NCBI RefSeq assembly: GCF_900106805.1 | Contig: NZ_FNNP01000003.1 | Coordinates: 243,373 to 307,372, forward strand | Reading direction: 5' to 3' | DNA: 64,000 bases | From: Ruegeria halocynthiae | GTDB lineage: Bacteria > Pseudomonadota > Alphaproteobacteria > Rhodobacterales > Rhodobacteraceae | In this document: positions 18,242 through 25,930 of the stretch, piece by piece | Position numbering within the stretch: the stretch's first letter is position 1 | Layout: each line of letters opens with the position of its first letter | Made by a program: the position numbers and the translations under genes | The notes under the pieces: generated by a model | Told to the model about the DNA's origin: nothing | Seen by the model: only the letters and a program-made list of their open reading frames with translations | The model's database searches: none

Positions 18242-19569
18242 CAGTTTCTTTGCAGATATTGCTGGCGGCAGCGTCGGTTCTGGCTCTGCTTGGAGTGATG
18301 ACAATCATCCGCCATCTGGCCAAGTCTGCGGGATTGGCGGCCGAAATGCAGCGGAAGCTGATGCATGTCAATACGGGTCTTTTTGCGTTGTTGCTGCCAT
18401 GGCTCTTTCCCGATCGATGGCCAGTCTACATGCTGATTGCGGCTACGATGCTTGTGATGCTGGTCTTGCGCCTGCCGCGTTTCTCATCGGGTCTTGGCGC
18501 CGCGCTGCACGGGGTCGAACGCACATCCTATGGTGAATTTCTGCTCGCCTTGTCAGTTGGGCTTTGCTTCCTGCTGGCCAGAGAGAACACGTTGTTCTAC
18601 ATACTGCCAATCGCTGTTCTGACGCTGGCCGATGCAGCCGCTGCGCTGGCTGGGACCACGTATGGAACTAAACGCTACGTGGTCGAAGATGGCGACAAGA
18701 GCTTAGAAGGGTCAGTAGTGTTTTTTGTCGTAACCCTATTGGTTGCGATAATCTGCTTCTTATTCTTGTCGAAACTCCCGCCATCTAACATCATGATGCT
18801 GAGTCTCATGGTCGCGGCCTTTGGCACACTGGTCGAGGCTCAAAGTTGGCGAGGGTTTGACAATCTGTTCCTGCCGCTTGGCTTGTTAATTTTTCTGAAA
18901 AGTCACTATCACAGCTCATTGGCAGAGCTTGCCCTGTTGGCCGCCATGTTCTTTGCCGCCCTTGCCAGTTTTGGCGTAGTGGGGACCAAGCTGGGCCTGA
19001 CCAAACATACGACCCGTGTATATGTTGTCGCGGTTTTTTTGCTGCTGGCGGCCGCCAAACTTCAGAACACGTTATTGCCGATTTTGGTTCTTGCCGCACA
19101 CGGGTGGGCGCGTACCGTTTCTCCTTGTGACAGTAAGTACTCCGATCTGGATATCGTAGCTGCTTTGGGGCTTTTGGGATTCGGTTGGCTAGCGGCGGGA
19201 AATGCAACAGGATGGGATGCAATTTCCTTTTTTGGTCTCAGTGCGATGGGGTTGGCTATGGGGCTTATTGCTGTGGCGCTACGTGCCATTCCTGTTGCGG
19301 TACCGCTTGCGGCGACTGTCCTGTTTGTCATTCGAACTTGGGTCGTGCCCCAGAATTCTGAACAATCGAACTGGGCCGAGCCACTGACAGTTCTGGCCCT
19401 CATCTCACTGCTCTGCACTGCCGCAGTACCGCTGATCCGACCGCAATGGTTTGATAAAGACCGGGTACTGAAACTGACGCTATTGGCCCTCATTCCGCCA
19501 TTGACCTACTACGCGTGGACAGTAGCTGCGTCGATGGGTGACGGATTCTTTGCCGGAGTTGTTTCATGA
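18238..19569 (+). CDS. Phytol/dolichol kinase-like polytopic membrane protein
   Basis: The 443-residue protein has about 12 hydrophobic segments. The N-terminal half (about 1-200) carries the CTP-dependent polyprenol/phytol-kinase pattern: AEMQRKLMHVNTGLFALLLP, then TLADAAAALAGTTYG and VVEDGDKSLEGSVVFF. It would phosphorylate a prenyl alcohol with CTP, as VTE5 and SEC59 do. The C-terminal half is a second hydrophobic domain without a recognised family. The start is TTG at 18238, forming a TTGA overlap with the DUF3419 stop. The weak start may lower its translation relative to its neighbours. Confidence 0.75.
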   Translation: MTVSLQILLAAASVLALLGVMTIIRHLAKSAGLAAEMQRKLMHVNTGLFALLLPWLFPDRWPVYMLIAATMLVMLVLRLPRFSSGLGAALHGVERTSYGEFLLALSVGLCFLLARENTLFYILPIAVLTLADAAAALAGTTYGTKRYVVEDGDKSLEGSVVFFVVTLLVAIICFLFLSKLPPSNIMMLSLMVAAFGTLVEAQSWRGFDNLFLPLGLLIFLKSHYHSSLAELALLAAMFFAALASFGVVGTKLGLTKHTTRVYVVAVFLLLAAAKLQNTLLPILVLAAHGWARTVSPCDSKYSDLDIVAALGLLGFGWLAAGNATGWDAISFFGLSAMGLAMGLIAVALRAIPVAVPLAATVLFVIRTWVVPQNSEQSNWAEPLTVLALISLLCTAAVPLIRPQWFDKDRVLKLTLLALIPPLTYYAWTVAASMGDGFFAGVVS

Positions 19570-20411
19570 TCACAGAAACATTCAGAACGGCTGATGCAAA
19601 ACTGACCGTATTTCTGAACGGCCCAAACTGGGACGGCATCCCCGCCGCAACCTTCGGTAATTTTTCCTGCAAATCTTCCGAGGCCGGTGCCGAGATCCTG
19701 CAAAAAGGTATGGAGAAAGTCAGAAGCGCGGGTATCGACCGCATCATTGGGCCCATGTCAGGCGATACCTGGCACAGCTACCGGTTTGTCTCAGACAGCG
19801 ACGGGTCCGATCCGTTCATGATGGAACCCACCAACAAACCTCATGAACCCGATGTATTCCGAGCTGCAGGGTTTGCAGAAATCAGCCGATATTTCTCGGC
19901 CCGCGTCGCGCTGCAGGCAGCCACCGCATCGGCACCACCTGAAACCGATGGTTATGTTCTGGAAGCGTGGGACGGAAGCGACCCCGAAGCCCTGTTCCGT
20001 CAGGTCTTTGCCCTTTCAACCCGCGCCTTTTCTAACAATGCGTTCTACAAGCCGATCTCCGAAGCGGATTTTATGGCTATGTACCTTCCCATTGTGCCAA
20101 TGTTGAAGCGCGAACTGATCCTTTTCGCGCGTCGCCACGACGGAACGCTGGCCGGGTTTTTATTCGGCATCCCCAACTACGCCGAAGGCCCCAATCCCAC
20201 ATCCGCAATCCTTAAAACCTACGCAAGTCTCGAGCCGGGCGCCGGGCGACACCTGGCCCACAAGTTTCACAAAACAGCATTCGGAATGGGCTTCGAAAAC
20301 GCCATCCATGCTCTGATCCATGATGACAATACCTCTGCCGATCGTAGTGCTGCAGAAGGCGCGACGATTTTCAGGCGCTATACTCTGCTTGGGCAGAAGC
20401 TGAATGGCTGA
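19566..20411 (+). CDS. GNAT-type acyltransferase
   Basis: The 281-residue product starts with ATGA overlap. It has the layout of larger GNAT N-acyltransferases: ILQKGMEKVRSAGIDRIIGP (about 40-60), a FRAAGF segment near residue 97 and a second GNAT-like half (about 125-281; RRHDGTLAGFLFGIPNYAEG). The first half is laid out like the 368-residue protein at 24.8-25.9 kb (helix, RxxGP/NF motif, PFMM/PFTD, then xxxGF/GY), so the two are probably distant homologues. It may N-acylate an amino group, such as that added by the DUF3419 enzyme. The donor is unknown. Confidence 0.7.
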   Translation: MITETFRTADAKLTVFLNGPNWDGIPAATFGNFSCKSSEAGAEILQKGMEKVRSAGIDRIIGPMSGDTWHSYRFVSDSDGSDPFMMEPTNKPHEPDVFRAAGFAEISRYFSARVALQAATASAPPETDGYVLEAWDGSDPEALFRQVFALSTRAFSNNAFYKPISEADFMAMYLPIVPMLKRELILFARRHDGTLAGFLFGIPNYAEGPNPTSAILKTYASLEPGAGRHLAHKFHKTAFGMGFENAIHALIHDDNTSADRSAAEGATIFRRYTLLGQKLNG

Positions 20412-21825
20412 CCTGCTTACCCATTTTTCTGATGCGGTGAAGCGATTTCCGGACAGAACCGCCATTGTAGATGGCAAAGGCCGTCAGATCAGCTTTCGGG
20501 ATCTGCAATCGCGCGTTCAACAATTAGCCGGTCGATGGGCGGCGAAGGGTATCAGGCCCGGAGATCGCGTGCTGCTGGCCATGCCTGTCAATGCGGACCT
20601 CTATGCAAGCTTGGCGGCCCTGTGGACCCTAGGAGCAACCGTTGTCCTTCCGGAACCGGCAATGGGTTTGGCCGGTCTGCGTCACGCCGTCCGGACCACA
20701 AAGCCAAAGGCGTTCTGCGCTGCGGGTGCATTTGCATTGCTGAAAATTTTGGTTCCGGACCTTTGGGCCTTGCCTCTGCTGAGGCCATGTAGAAGCCGCC
20801 GCGATCCACCAGTCCACGATGTTCGGCAGGACGATATTGCGCTCATCTCTTTCACGTCCGGAACAACCGGGCTGCCAAAAGCCATTCCACGCTCTCACGC
20901 GTTTCTCATGGCGCAGCACGATGCAATCGCGCCGCTCTTAGAAGGTGACGAGGCAGAGCGCGATCTGGTGGCATTTCCAGTATTCACTCTGATCAATCTG
21001 GCATCTGGGCGCACAAGTGTGTTGCCAAACTGGAGGCTCAGCCAGTTGGGTCACCTCGCGCCTGCGCAGTTGGAAGATTGGATTAGGACACAGCAGATCA
21101 CCCGCGCCCTCATCCCACCATCGATTTGTGAAAAACTCGCCCAATCCGGTGACACCGCACAATTGCATACGGTATTCACGGGCGGTGGTCCGGTGTTTCC
21201 GAACCTTGTTGAGACATTGCGAACCCAGCACGGGCTTTCGGTCGTTTGCGTCTACGGATCAACCGAAGCTGAACCGATTGCTCATCTCGATACCAAGGAC
21301 ATCTCGCAAGAGGATCACTTCCAGATGGCTGCTGGAAAGGGTCTTCTCGTAGGATACCCGGTGCCTAATGTCGCTCTCCGTATTCGCGACAATGAGATTC
21401 AGGTCGCCGGCGCGCATGTGAATGACGGATATCTCGACCCGGCCCATTCAAAAGAAAACAAAATCACAGAAGGCCGCATCATATGGCACCGAACAGGTGA
21501 TGCTGGTGCGCTGGATGATGACGGCCGATTGTGGTTGTGGGGACGGATCGGGTCCGAAATAGAGGTCGATAAAGGCCTGCTCTTCCCCTTTGCCATCGAG
21601 GCCGCGGCACAGCAATGGCCGGGTATTGATCGGTGTGCTCTAATCAATTCTACGGCAGGCCCCGCACTGTGCGTTCAAGGATCCCTGGATCACTTCGAGG
21701 ATTGGAAGAAATCTGCGCTTGGTTTTGGTGTTCCCAATGTGATTTCAATTGAGAGAATCCCCATGGACAAGCGTCATGCCTCCAAAGTCGATCGCGCGAA
21801 ACTTGAAAGTATCATAGGGACCTAA
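20404..21825 (+). CDS. AMP-forming acyl-CoA synthetase/ligase
   Basis: The 473-residue member of the ANL superfamily is apparently complete. Visible motifs are A3 LISFTSGTTGLPKAIPRSH (about 140-158), A5 CVYGSTEAEP, A7/A8 HRTGDAGALDDDGRLWLWGR, and the A10 lysine in MDKRHASKVDR. It activates a carboxylic acid as acyl-adenylate and then thioester. As last gene of the coupled operon (8-bp overlap with the GNAT), it probably supplies the acyl donor for the acyltransferases. The length is short for a medium- or long-chain FadD and nearer to specialised biosynthetic ligases. Confidence 0.88.
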   Translation: MADLLTHFSDAVKRFPDRTAIVDGKGRQISFRDLQSRVQQLAGRWAAKGIRPGDRVLLAMPVNADLYASLAALWTLGATVVLPEPAMGLAGLRHAVRTTKPKAFCAAGAFALLKILVPDLWALPLLRPCRSRRDPPVHDVRQDDIALISFTSGTTGLPKAIPRSHAFLMAQHDAIAPLLEGDEAERDLVAFPVFTLINLASGRTSVLPNWRLSQLGHLAPAQLEDWIRTQQITRALIPPSICEKLAQSGDTAQLHTVFTGGGPVFPNLVETLRTQHGLSVVCVYGSTEAEPIAHLDTKDISQEDHFQMAAGKGLLVGYPVPNVALRIRDNEIQVAGAHVNDGYLDPAHSKENKITEGRIIWHRTGDAGALDDDGRLWLWGRIGSEIEVDKGLLFPFAIEAAAQQWPGIDRCALINSTAGPALCVQGSLDHFEDWKKSALGFGVPNVISIERIPMDKRHASKVDRAKLESIIGT

Positions 21826-21956
21826 TGCAATGAGAATAATTAAGACTTCGCTTCTTCACAGCAATTTTCAACAACCTTGATCCGCGCGATTGAAACCATT
21901 TCATACAAACTGATGACTGCAAAAATTTTCGACATTGGAACTTGGTGGGTGCCGAC

Positions 21957-22107
21957 CTAATTTGGCGGTTTGAGCCCCAGTACGCTGCATAACTCAATGC
22001 GTGTGGCATCCGTAATATGAAGAAACCCACGCCACCCGCAACGAACTGCTGCCGGGACGTTCTTGGTGCAATCGTCGATTAGCAGTAACTGCTCTGGCTT
22101 TACGCTT
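21957..22107 (-). pseudogene. HAD-superfamily hydrolase C-terminal relic
   Basis: One minus-strand frame reads PEQLLLIDDCTKNVPAAVRC with GWRGFLHI, which is HAD motif III/IV as in HAD-IA phosphatases, and ends in TAG at 21957. The N-terminal nucleophile motif DxDxT is absent because the TetR gene occupies that position (it ends at 22100 in another frame). It is a 3' fragment with no sign of expression. Confidence 0.6.
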
Positions 22108-22702
22108 TCTTTTCTGACGTATTCCCCCGCAGGTACTGGGAAACGAATTCCGACAATTCAGCTTTGACCTTATCCGGGTCCAACGCAACAAAACGACCAT
22201 CCAGCGAAAGCTTTACGATGCCGTGCACAGCAGAAAACACTGTTCGTGCACGCGAAGCTAACATGTCGTCATCCAAGTTAGGATTCAATTGTGACAACGG
22301 ACCGATAACTTCAGATATGAGCAGCACGTGCTCCTCAAGGTGCCATTGCGGTACGGGTACTCCGGGTTGCATCCGATGATCGAACAGTGCGGCCCATAGA
22401 TTCGGGTTCTCGGTACCAAAATCCTGGTAGGCCAACGCGAGCGCAAGAAGCTTTTCCTTGGGCGAGGTTTGTGACGCTGATGCACTCTGCAATGATGCGT
22501 GCAAACGCGCAAGAGTGCGCGAGTTCACCGCAAGAATCAGAAGGTCCAGATCCTCAAAGGCATTATACAGGCTGCCCAGCGCACATCCGGCATCTTTTGT
22601 GACATCGCGGGCACGCAGCGCAGCAAGACCTTGCGTTTCAATGCGCTTTTCTGCGGCACCAAGTATTTTTCTTTTCAAAATATCTCTTTTACTTTCAGAC
22701 AC
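22100..22702 (-). CDS. TetR family transcriptional regulator
   Basis: The 200-residue product has an N-terminal helix-turn-helix (about 10-55; RDVTKDAGCALGSLYNAFED) and an all-helical effector domain of the TetR_C type (LFDHRMQPGVPVP near residue 108). It is divergent from pspA. The 111-bp gap contains three copies of an inverted TGAAC/GTTCA repeat, one abutting the pspA leader, so it most likely represses both itself and pspA-yiaAB. Its position between the two lipid operons makes it a candidate sensor of a lipid intermediate. Confidence 0.9.
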   Translation of the reverse strand: MSESKRDILKRKILGAAEKRIETQGLAALRARDVTKDAGCALGSLYNAFEDLDLLILAVNSRTLARLHASLQSASASQTSPKEKLLALALAYQDFGTENPNLWAALFDHRMQPGVPVPQWHLEEHVLLISEVIGPLSQLNPNLDDDMLASRARTVFSAVHGIVKLSLDGRFVALDPDKVKAELSEFVSQYLRGNTSEKKA

Positions 22703-22725
22703 TTAATCCTCGCTCAACTAAATTT

Positions 22726-22797
22726 ATGAACAATGTTCATTTTTTTGTTGAACAGCGTTCAGAATCGGCGCACAGTCACTTCATGAACAATGTTCAT
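22726..22797. promoter_or_regulatory. Three palindromic operators between tetR and pspA
   Basis: ATGAACAATGTTCAT occurs at 22726-22740 and again, identical, at 22783-22797. A variant TGAACAGCGTTCA lies at 22749-22761. Centres are 22 and 35 bp apart. The perfect symmetry and the placement upstream of a TetR gene support TetR binding. Confidence 0.8.
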
Positions 22798-22813
22798 AAA
22801 CGAGGAGCCAAAG

Positions 22814-23515
22814 ATGTTCAAACAGTTTGCTACTTTGATAAGGGGTCGAGCCTTTGAGGCGGCAACCGTTGTTGCGGATCGTCATGCCCTGCCCATTCTA
22901 CGCCAACAGATCCGGGATTGTGCCCATGCCATTCAGGTGTCTCGCAAGGCCGTAGCCGTCGCAATAGCGCAGAATGAACAGGAAATTAGGCAACACAAGC
23001 GGTTGACCCAACAGATCGCGGATCTCGAAACACGCACTCTGGATGCCCTGCAACAAAACCGCGAGGATCTAGCGCGGGATGCGGCTGAGACAATTGCACA
23101 TCTCGAAGCAGAGCGTGACGTGTCAACACAGGCACAGGCCCGGTTTGAGACTGAGATCGCCCGCCTGCGCACTGTCCTACGCGAAGCTGAAACACGGTTG
23201 CGGCAGTTGCAGCGCGGCCAACGCCTTGCCGCGGCCACGGACAAAACGCAACGCCTGCAACAAGTCGCGCCGGACAGCGGGTTATCCACTTTGCGCGAGG
23301 CCGAGGACACATTGCAGCGATTGCAAGAGCGTCAAAGCGAAATGGATGCAACAGCCCGCGCCATGACCGAGTTGGAAGCGACCGGTTCGGCCGAGAACAT
23401 ACGCGACAAGTTAGCCGAAGCAGGGTGCGGCAAGCCTTTGCGATCAAACGCTGATGACGTTCTCGATCGCCTGAAGAAAAAGGCCCAGAAATCCAACAAA
23501 TCAAAATCAGACTGA
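22814..23515 (+). CDS. pspA: PspA/IM30 family membrane-stress protein
   Basis: The product has 233 residues from the ATG at 22814, preceded by GAGGA. The N-terminal amphipathic helix (MFKQFATLIRGRAFEA) and an almost continuous coiled coil (about 20-215) are the PspA/IM30/Vipp1 layout. Such proteins polymerise on inner-membrane surfaces and buffer proton leak or abnormal lipid packing. Here it is followed by yiaA/B and controlled from a TetR operator, not by PspF/sigma-54 or PspBC, none of which is visible. I infer protection against the lipids or intermediates made by the flanking operons. Confidence 0.85.
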   Translation: MFKQFATLIRGRAFEAATVVADRHALPILRQQIRDCAHAIQVSRKAVAVAIAQNEQEIRQHKRLTQQIADLETRTLDALQQNREDLARDAAETIAHLEAERDVSTQAQARFETEIARLRTVLREAETRLRQLQRGQRLAAATDKTQRLQQVAPDSGLSTLREAEDTLQRLQERQSEMDATARAMTELEATGSAENIRDKLAEAGCGKPLRSNADDVLDRLKKKAQKSNKSKSD

Positions 23516-23562
23516 CGACCAAATCAAATTAAGCCGACAGAGAAACTGAAAGGAATTGATCC

Positions 23563-23853
23563 ATGAGTACCGAAGAAAACCTGAACCTGCCGCAGTCTAA
23601 CGCCTGGAACATGTTCACCATCATCTCGTTCATTGTCGCGGCAGCGATGATGGCTGGCGGCATCTACTTCCTCGAGGCGAGCTTTGCCGCAAAAGGGTTT
23701 TACTCCATGTCCGCGTTGATGTTGGTACATACCACCGTTTCGATCACAAAGACCCTGCGTGACCGTGAAGAATCGCAGCGTCTCCACAACAGGATCGAAG
23801 ACGCAAAAACCGAAAAGCTCTTGAAAGAGGTGGGCGAGAATATCGCTGCCTAA
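23563..23853 (+). CDS. YiaA/YiaB family inner-membrane protein
   Basis: The 96-residue protein has two hydrophobic helices (about 18-38 and 46-62) and the YiaAB two-helix pattern, MFTIISFIVAAAMMAGGIYF followed by KTLRDREE. The C-terminal tail is charged and helical. It lies 47 bp after pspA with its own AAAGGA ribosome-binding site and is likely co-transcribed. TetR-PspA-YiaAB triplets are common in Proteobacteria; the biochemical role of YiaAB is not established. Its stop overlaps the convergent nitroreductase gene by four bases. Confidence 0.85.
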   Translation: MSTEENLNLPQSNAWNMFTIISFIVAAAMMAGGIYFLEASFAAKGFYSMSALMLVHTTVSITKTLRDREESQRLHNRIEDAKTEKLLKEVGENIAA

Positions 23854-24824
23854 ACAATAACCTCACGCACGGACAGGCGTGTTCGACTGGGGGTGGCACC
23901 GTTTGCTGCCCCCAGTCTCAACGTGTTGAACAAGACCCTGTCACCGGGAATACTGAACCGGTCCGACACCGAAACCCGCGTCTCTGGGTCGTCCGCAAGT
24001 GCCGCCGCAGGCCATCCCACCAACCCACGTGCAGTCGCTTGCAGCCAGGATCGATAAAACGCCCTACCCGCCTCGATCATCGTTTCGTTCGCAGGCCAGT
24101 GAAACAATGCGATTGCACCTGCATCACGACTGCGCGCAGCTTCTCCTGACAGGTGAGGGCCAAGACCCAGCAGCGACAACAGATCATAAAGCCCGCCTCC
24201 CAGTACGGTCGGCGCAACCCTTGCAGTTGTCGCATCCATGGCAAGCACTTCTCGGTTCAAGCCGTCGGTGTGGTAATTCGGATCGTCTTGGTGCAATCGC
24301 ATCCAATGCAGCAATTCCGAACGAAAGGCTCTGGACCGCATGACGCGGGCCGACGCGATGTCAATTTGTTTGGCAAGCCACTCGATCTCAACCCTGTCCT
24401 CGACCAATGTCATATGAGTGGCTTCCCAGTCTTCAAAAGCCCCTTTCGGTGAAGTCACAAAGCCCGCCCGATGCGTAAGACGTTTCGAAACTTCTGCGGC
24501 CAGCTCTGCGTCTTTTGCTTCAGCAGTCGTCTTCGGGGCAATACGAGCAATCGGTCGCAACCCGGTCTCCACAGGTTGGTCTGACAGGGTCACTTTCGCA
24601 CCAATCCCCCGCGCAGCCATGGCCACTACGGTGCCCTCGACCGCTGCACCGCATGACACTTCCAGATCTCTATCATTCGGATCACCAACTGGAAGGCGAC
24701 GTGATAGATCAGCGTAAAGCTCAATATACCCCTGGTTCAGCCGCCATCGCGCCGGCTGCGTGTTATGCGCCGAAGGGGCCAGCATCGCCTGCGCAACAAT
24801 CGCTTCAAATTCCAAGCTGTCCAC
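23850..24824 (-). CDS. Nitroreductase-fold protein (Acg-like)
   Basis: The 324-residue product has the nitroreductase start LAPSAHNTQPARWRL (about 14-28), which contributes FMN-phosphate contacts in the family. A duplicated, diverged second half contains FHWPANETMIEAGRAFYRSW and ARGLVGWP. The length and layout are those of the Acg/Rv1355c-type nitroreductases and not the 200-residue NfsB type; Acg members often occlude their active site. It is the last gene of a coupled five-gene operon with an E1-like enzyme. E1-like plus nitroreductase is also a known pairing in thiazole/oxazole peptide synthesis, but no YcaO gene is present. Confidence 0.75.
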   Translation of the reverse strand: MDSLEFEAIVAQAMLAPSAHNTQPARWRLNQGYIELYADLSRRLPVGDPNDRDLEVSCGAAVEGTVVAMAARGIGAKVTLSDQPVETGLRPIARIAPKTTAEAKDAELAAEVSKRLTHRAGFVTSPKGAFEDWEATHMTLVEDRVEIEWLAKQIDIASARVMRSRAFRSELLHWMRLHQDDPNYHTDGLNREVLAMDATTARVAPTVLGGGLYDLLSLLGLGPHLSGEAARSRDAGAIALFHWPANETMIEAGRAFYRSWLQATARGLVGWPAAALADDPETRVSVSDRFSIPGDRVLFNTLRLGAANGATPSRTRLSVREVIV

Positions 24825-25930
24825 TACGAAAGCTCCTTTGAAAACAGATGCAGTCTGTGAAGTGGCACAGCCCCGGCTTTCTCGGTTTGGCGCAGGCTGG
24901 CCGCATTTTCATCAGCAATCCACGTACCGCCCACCGTTTTGTATCCGGCAGCAATCATGTCCCGCGTCATCTCGTTCAGCATCAACGGGTTGACCGACCG
25001 ACCCTGAAACTCTGGCATCACACCCTGAAAAATGACCACTGCGCGGTCGCGGCGAGCTTTGTATCTGAAATAGTGATACGGCAGGGACAGGCGCCATCGC
25101 GATCCGATCCGACGGAGCAGCGGGTTGAGGTCGGGAATGGCGATCACTGCACCCGCTGGCGCGCCACGATAATGCACCACTTTTGAAATCCGCGGGTCCA
25201 TGATCCATTTCATGTCTTTGGCCTGAAAGTGGAACTCTTCAGCTGTGACCGGAACAAACATGGGATTGTTTTTGAAGCTGCGGTTCAAGATGGCACGCGC
25301 ATCTTCAAGCCGCTCGGCAATGGTCGCGCGGGTGACCGGTGCAAAAGAGAACCCTTGATCCAGCAACTGCGTGCGTTGCGCGTCGGGCAAGAATTCCGAG
25401 GTTGGGTTGGTATCCAGACGACGCTCGAAGGTGGTCATGGGAAAGTGTGACTGATATCCATTTACCTCAAGCAGCCCCGGAAGATGCGAAGGCCCCCATA
25501 TCTGATCAGTAAAGGGCACCTGATCAAATCCGCTGGTCATAATCCCCGCCTGCTGCATGGCGGTCAGGTTGAAGTTACCGACCAGTCGGGTCATGCCCCT
25601 GGCGCTGGCCCAGTTTTCCGCCGCTTGCAGCAATGCTGTGGCGGCCTCGGTGTCATCTGCACAATCAAAGTAGCCAAAGCATCCTCGCGCCTCGCAGTGC
25701 AGGTCGTTGGAGCGTCGATGAAGATGAGCCGTAATCCGACCCACAGGAATGCCGTCCCGTTTCACCGAGAAATAGGTGAAATCCGATGCGTTGGAAAACA
25801 ATGGGTTTTCTACCGACAAAAAACGTTTCAAATCCACCTTCATAGGCGAAACATATGGTGTGTCCGCCCCGTAGGCGTGGAATGGGGCAGCGAAGAAACT
25901 TGGAAAGTCCCTTTCCAGCAGCTCAATCAT
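24824..25930 (-). CDS. Tandem-GNAT lipid N-acyltransferase (YghO / bacterial ceramide synthase-like)
   Basis: The 368-residue product has an N-terminal GNAT-like half (about 40-190: VGRITAHLHRRSN, FGYFDCADDTEAATALLQAA, GMTRLVGNFNLTAMQQAG) and a C-terminal GNAT half (about 215-365: RDRAVVIFQGVMPEFQGRSV, WIADENAASLRQTEKAGA). This is the pattern of long GNAT proteins related to E. coli YghO and to the bacterial ceramide synthase family, which use acyl donors to N-acylate long-chain amines. Its start is the base after the E1 operon's previous overlap (ATGA with the membrane gene). Serine palmitoyltransferase is not in the window, so a sphingoid substrate is not implied. Confidence 0.65.
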   Translation of the reverse strand: MIELLERDFPSFFAAPFHAYGADTPYVSPMKVDLKRFLSVENPLFSNASDFTYFSVKRDGIPVGRITAHLHRRSNDLHCEARGCFGYFDCADDTEAATALLQAAENWASARGMTRLVGNFNLTAMQQAGIMTSGFDQVPFTDQIWGPSHLPGLLEVNGYQSHFPMTTFERRLDTNPTSEFLPDAQRTQLLDQGFSFAPVTRATIAERLEDARAILNRSFKNNPMFVPVTAEEFHFQAKDMKWIMDPRISKVVHYRGAPAGAVIAIPDLNPLLRRIGSRWRLSLPYHYFRYKARRDRAVVIFQGVMPEFQGRSVNPLMLNEMTRDMIAAGYKTVGGTWIADENAASLRQTEKAGAVPLHRLHLFSKELS

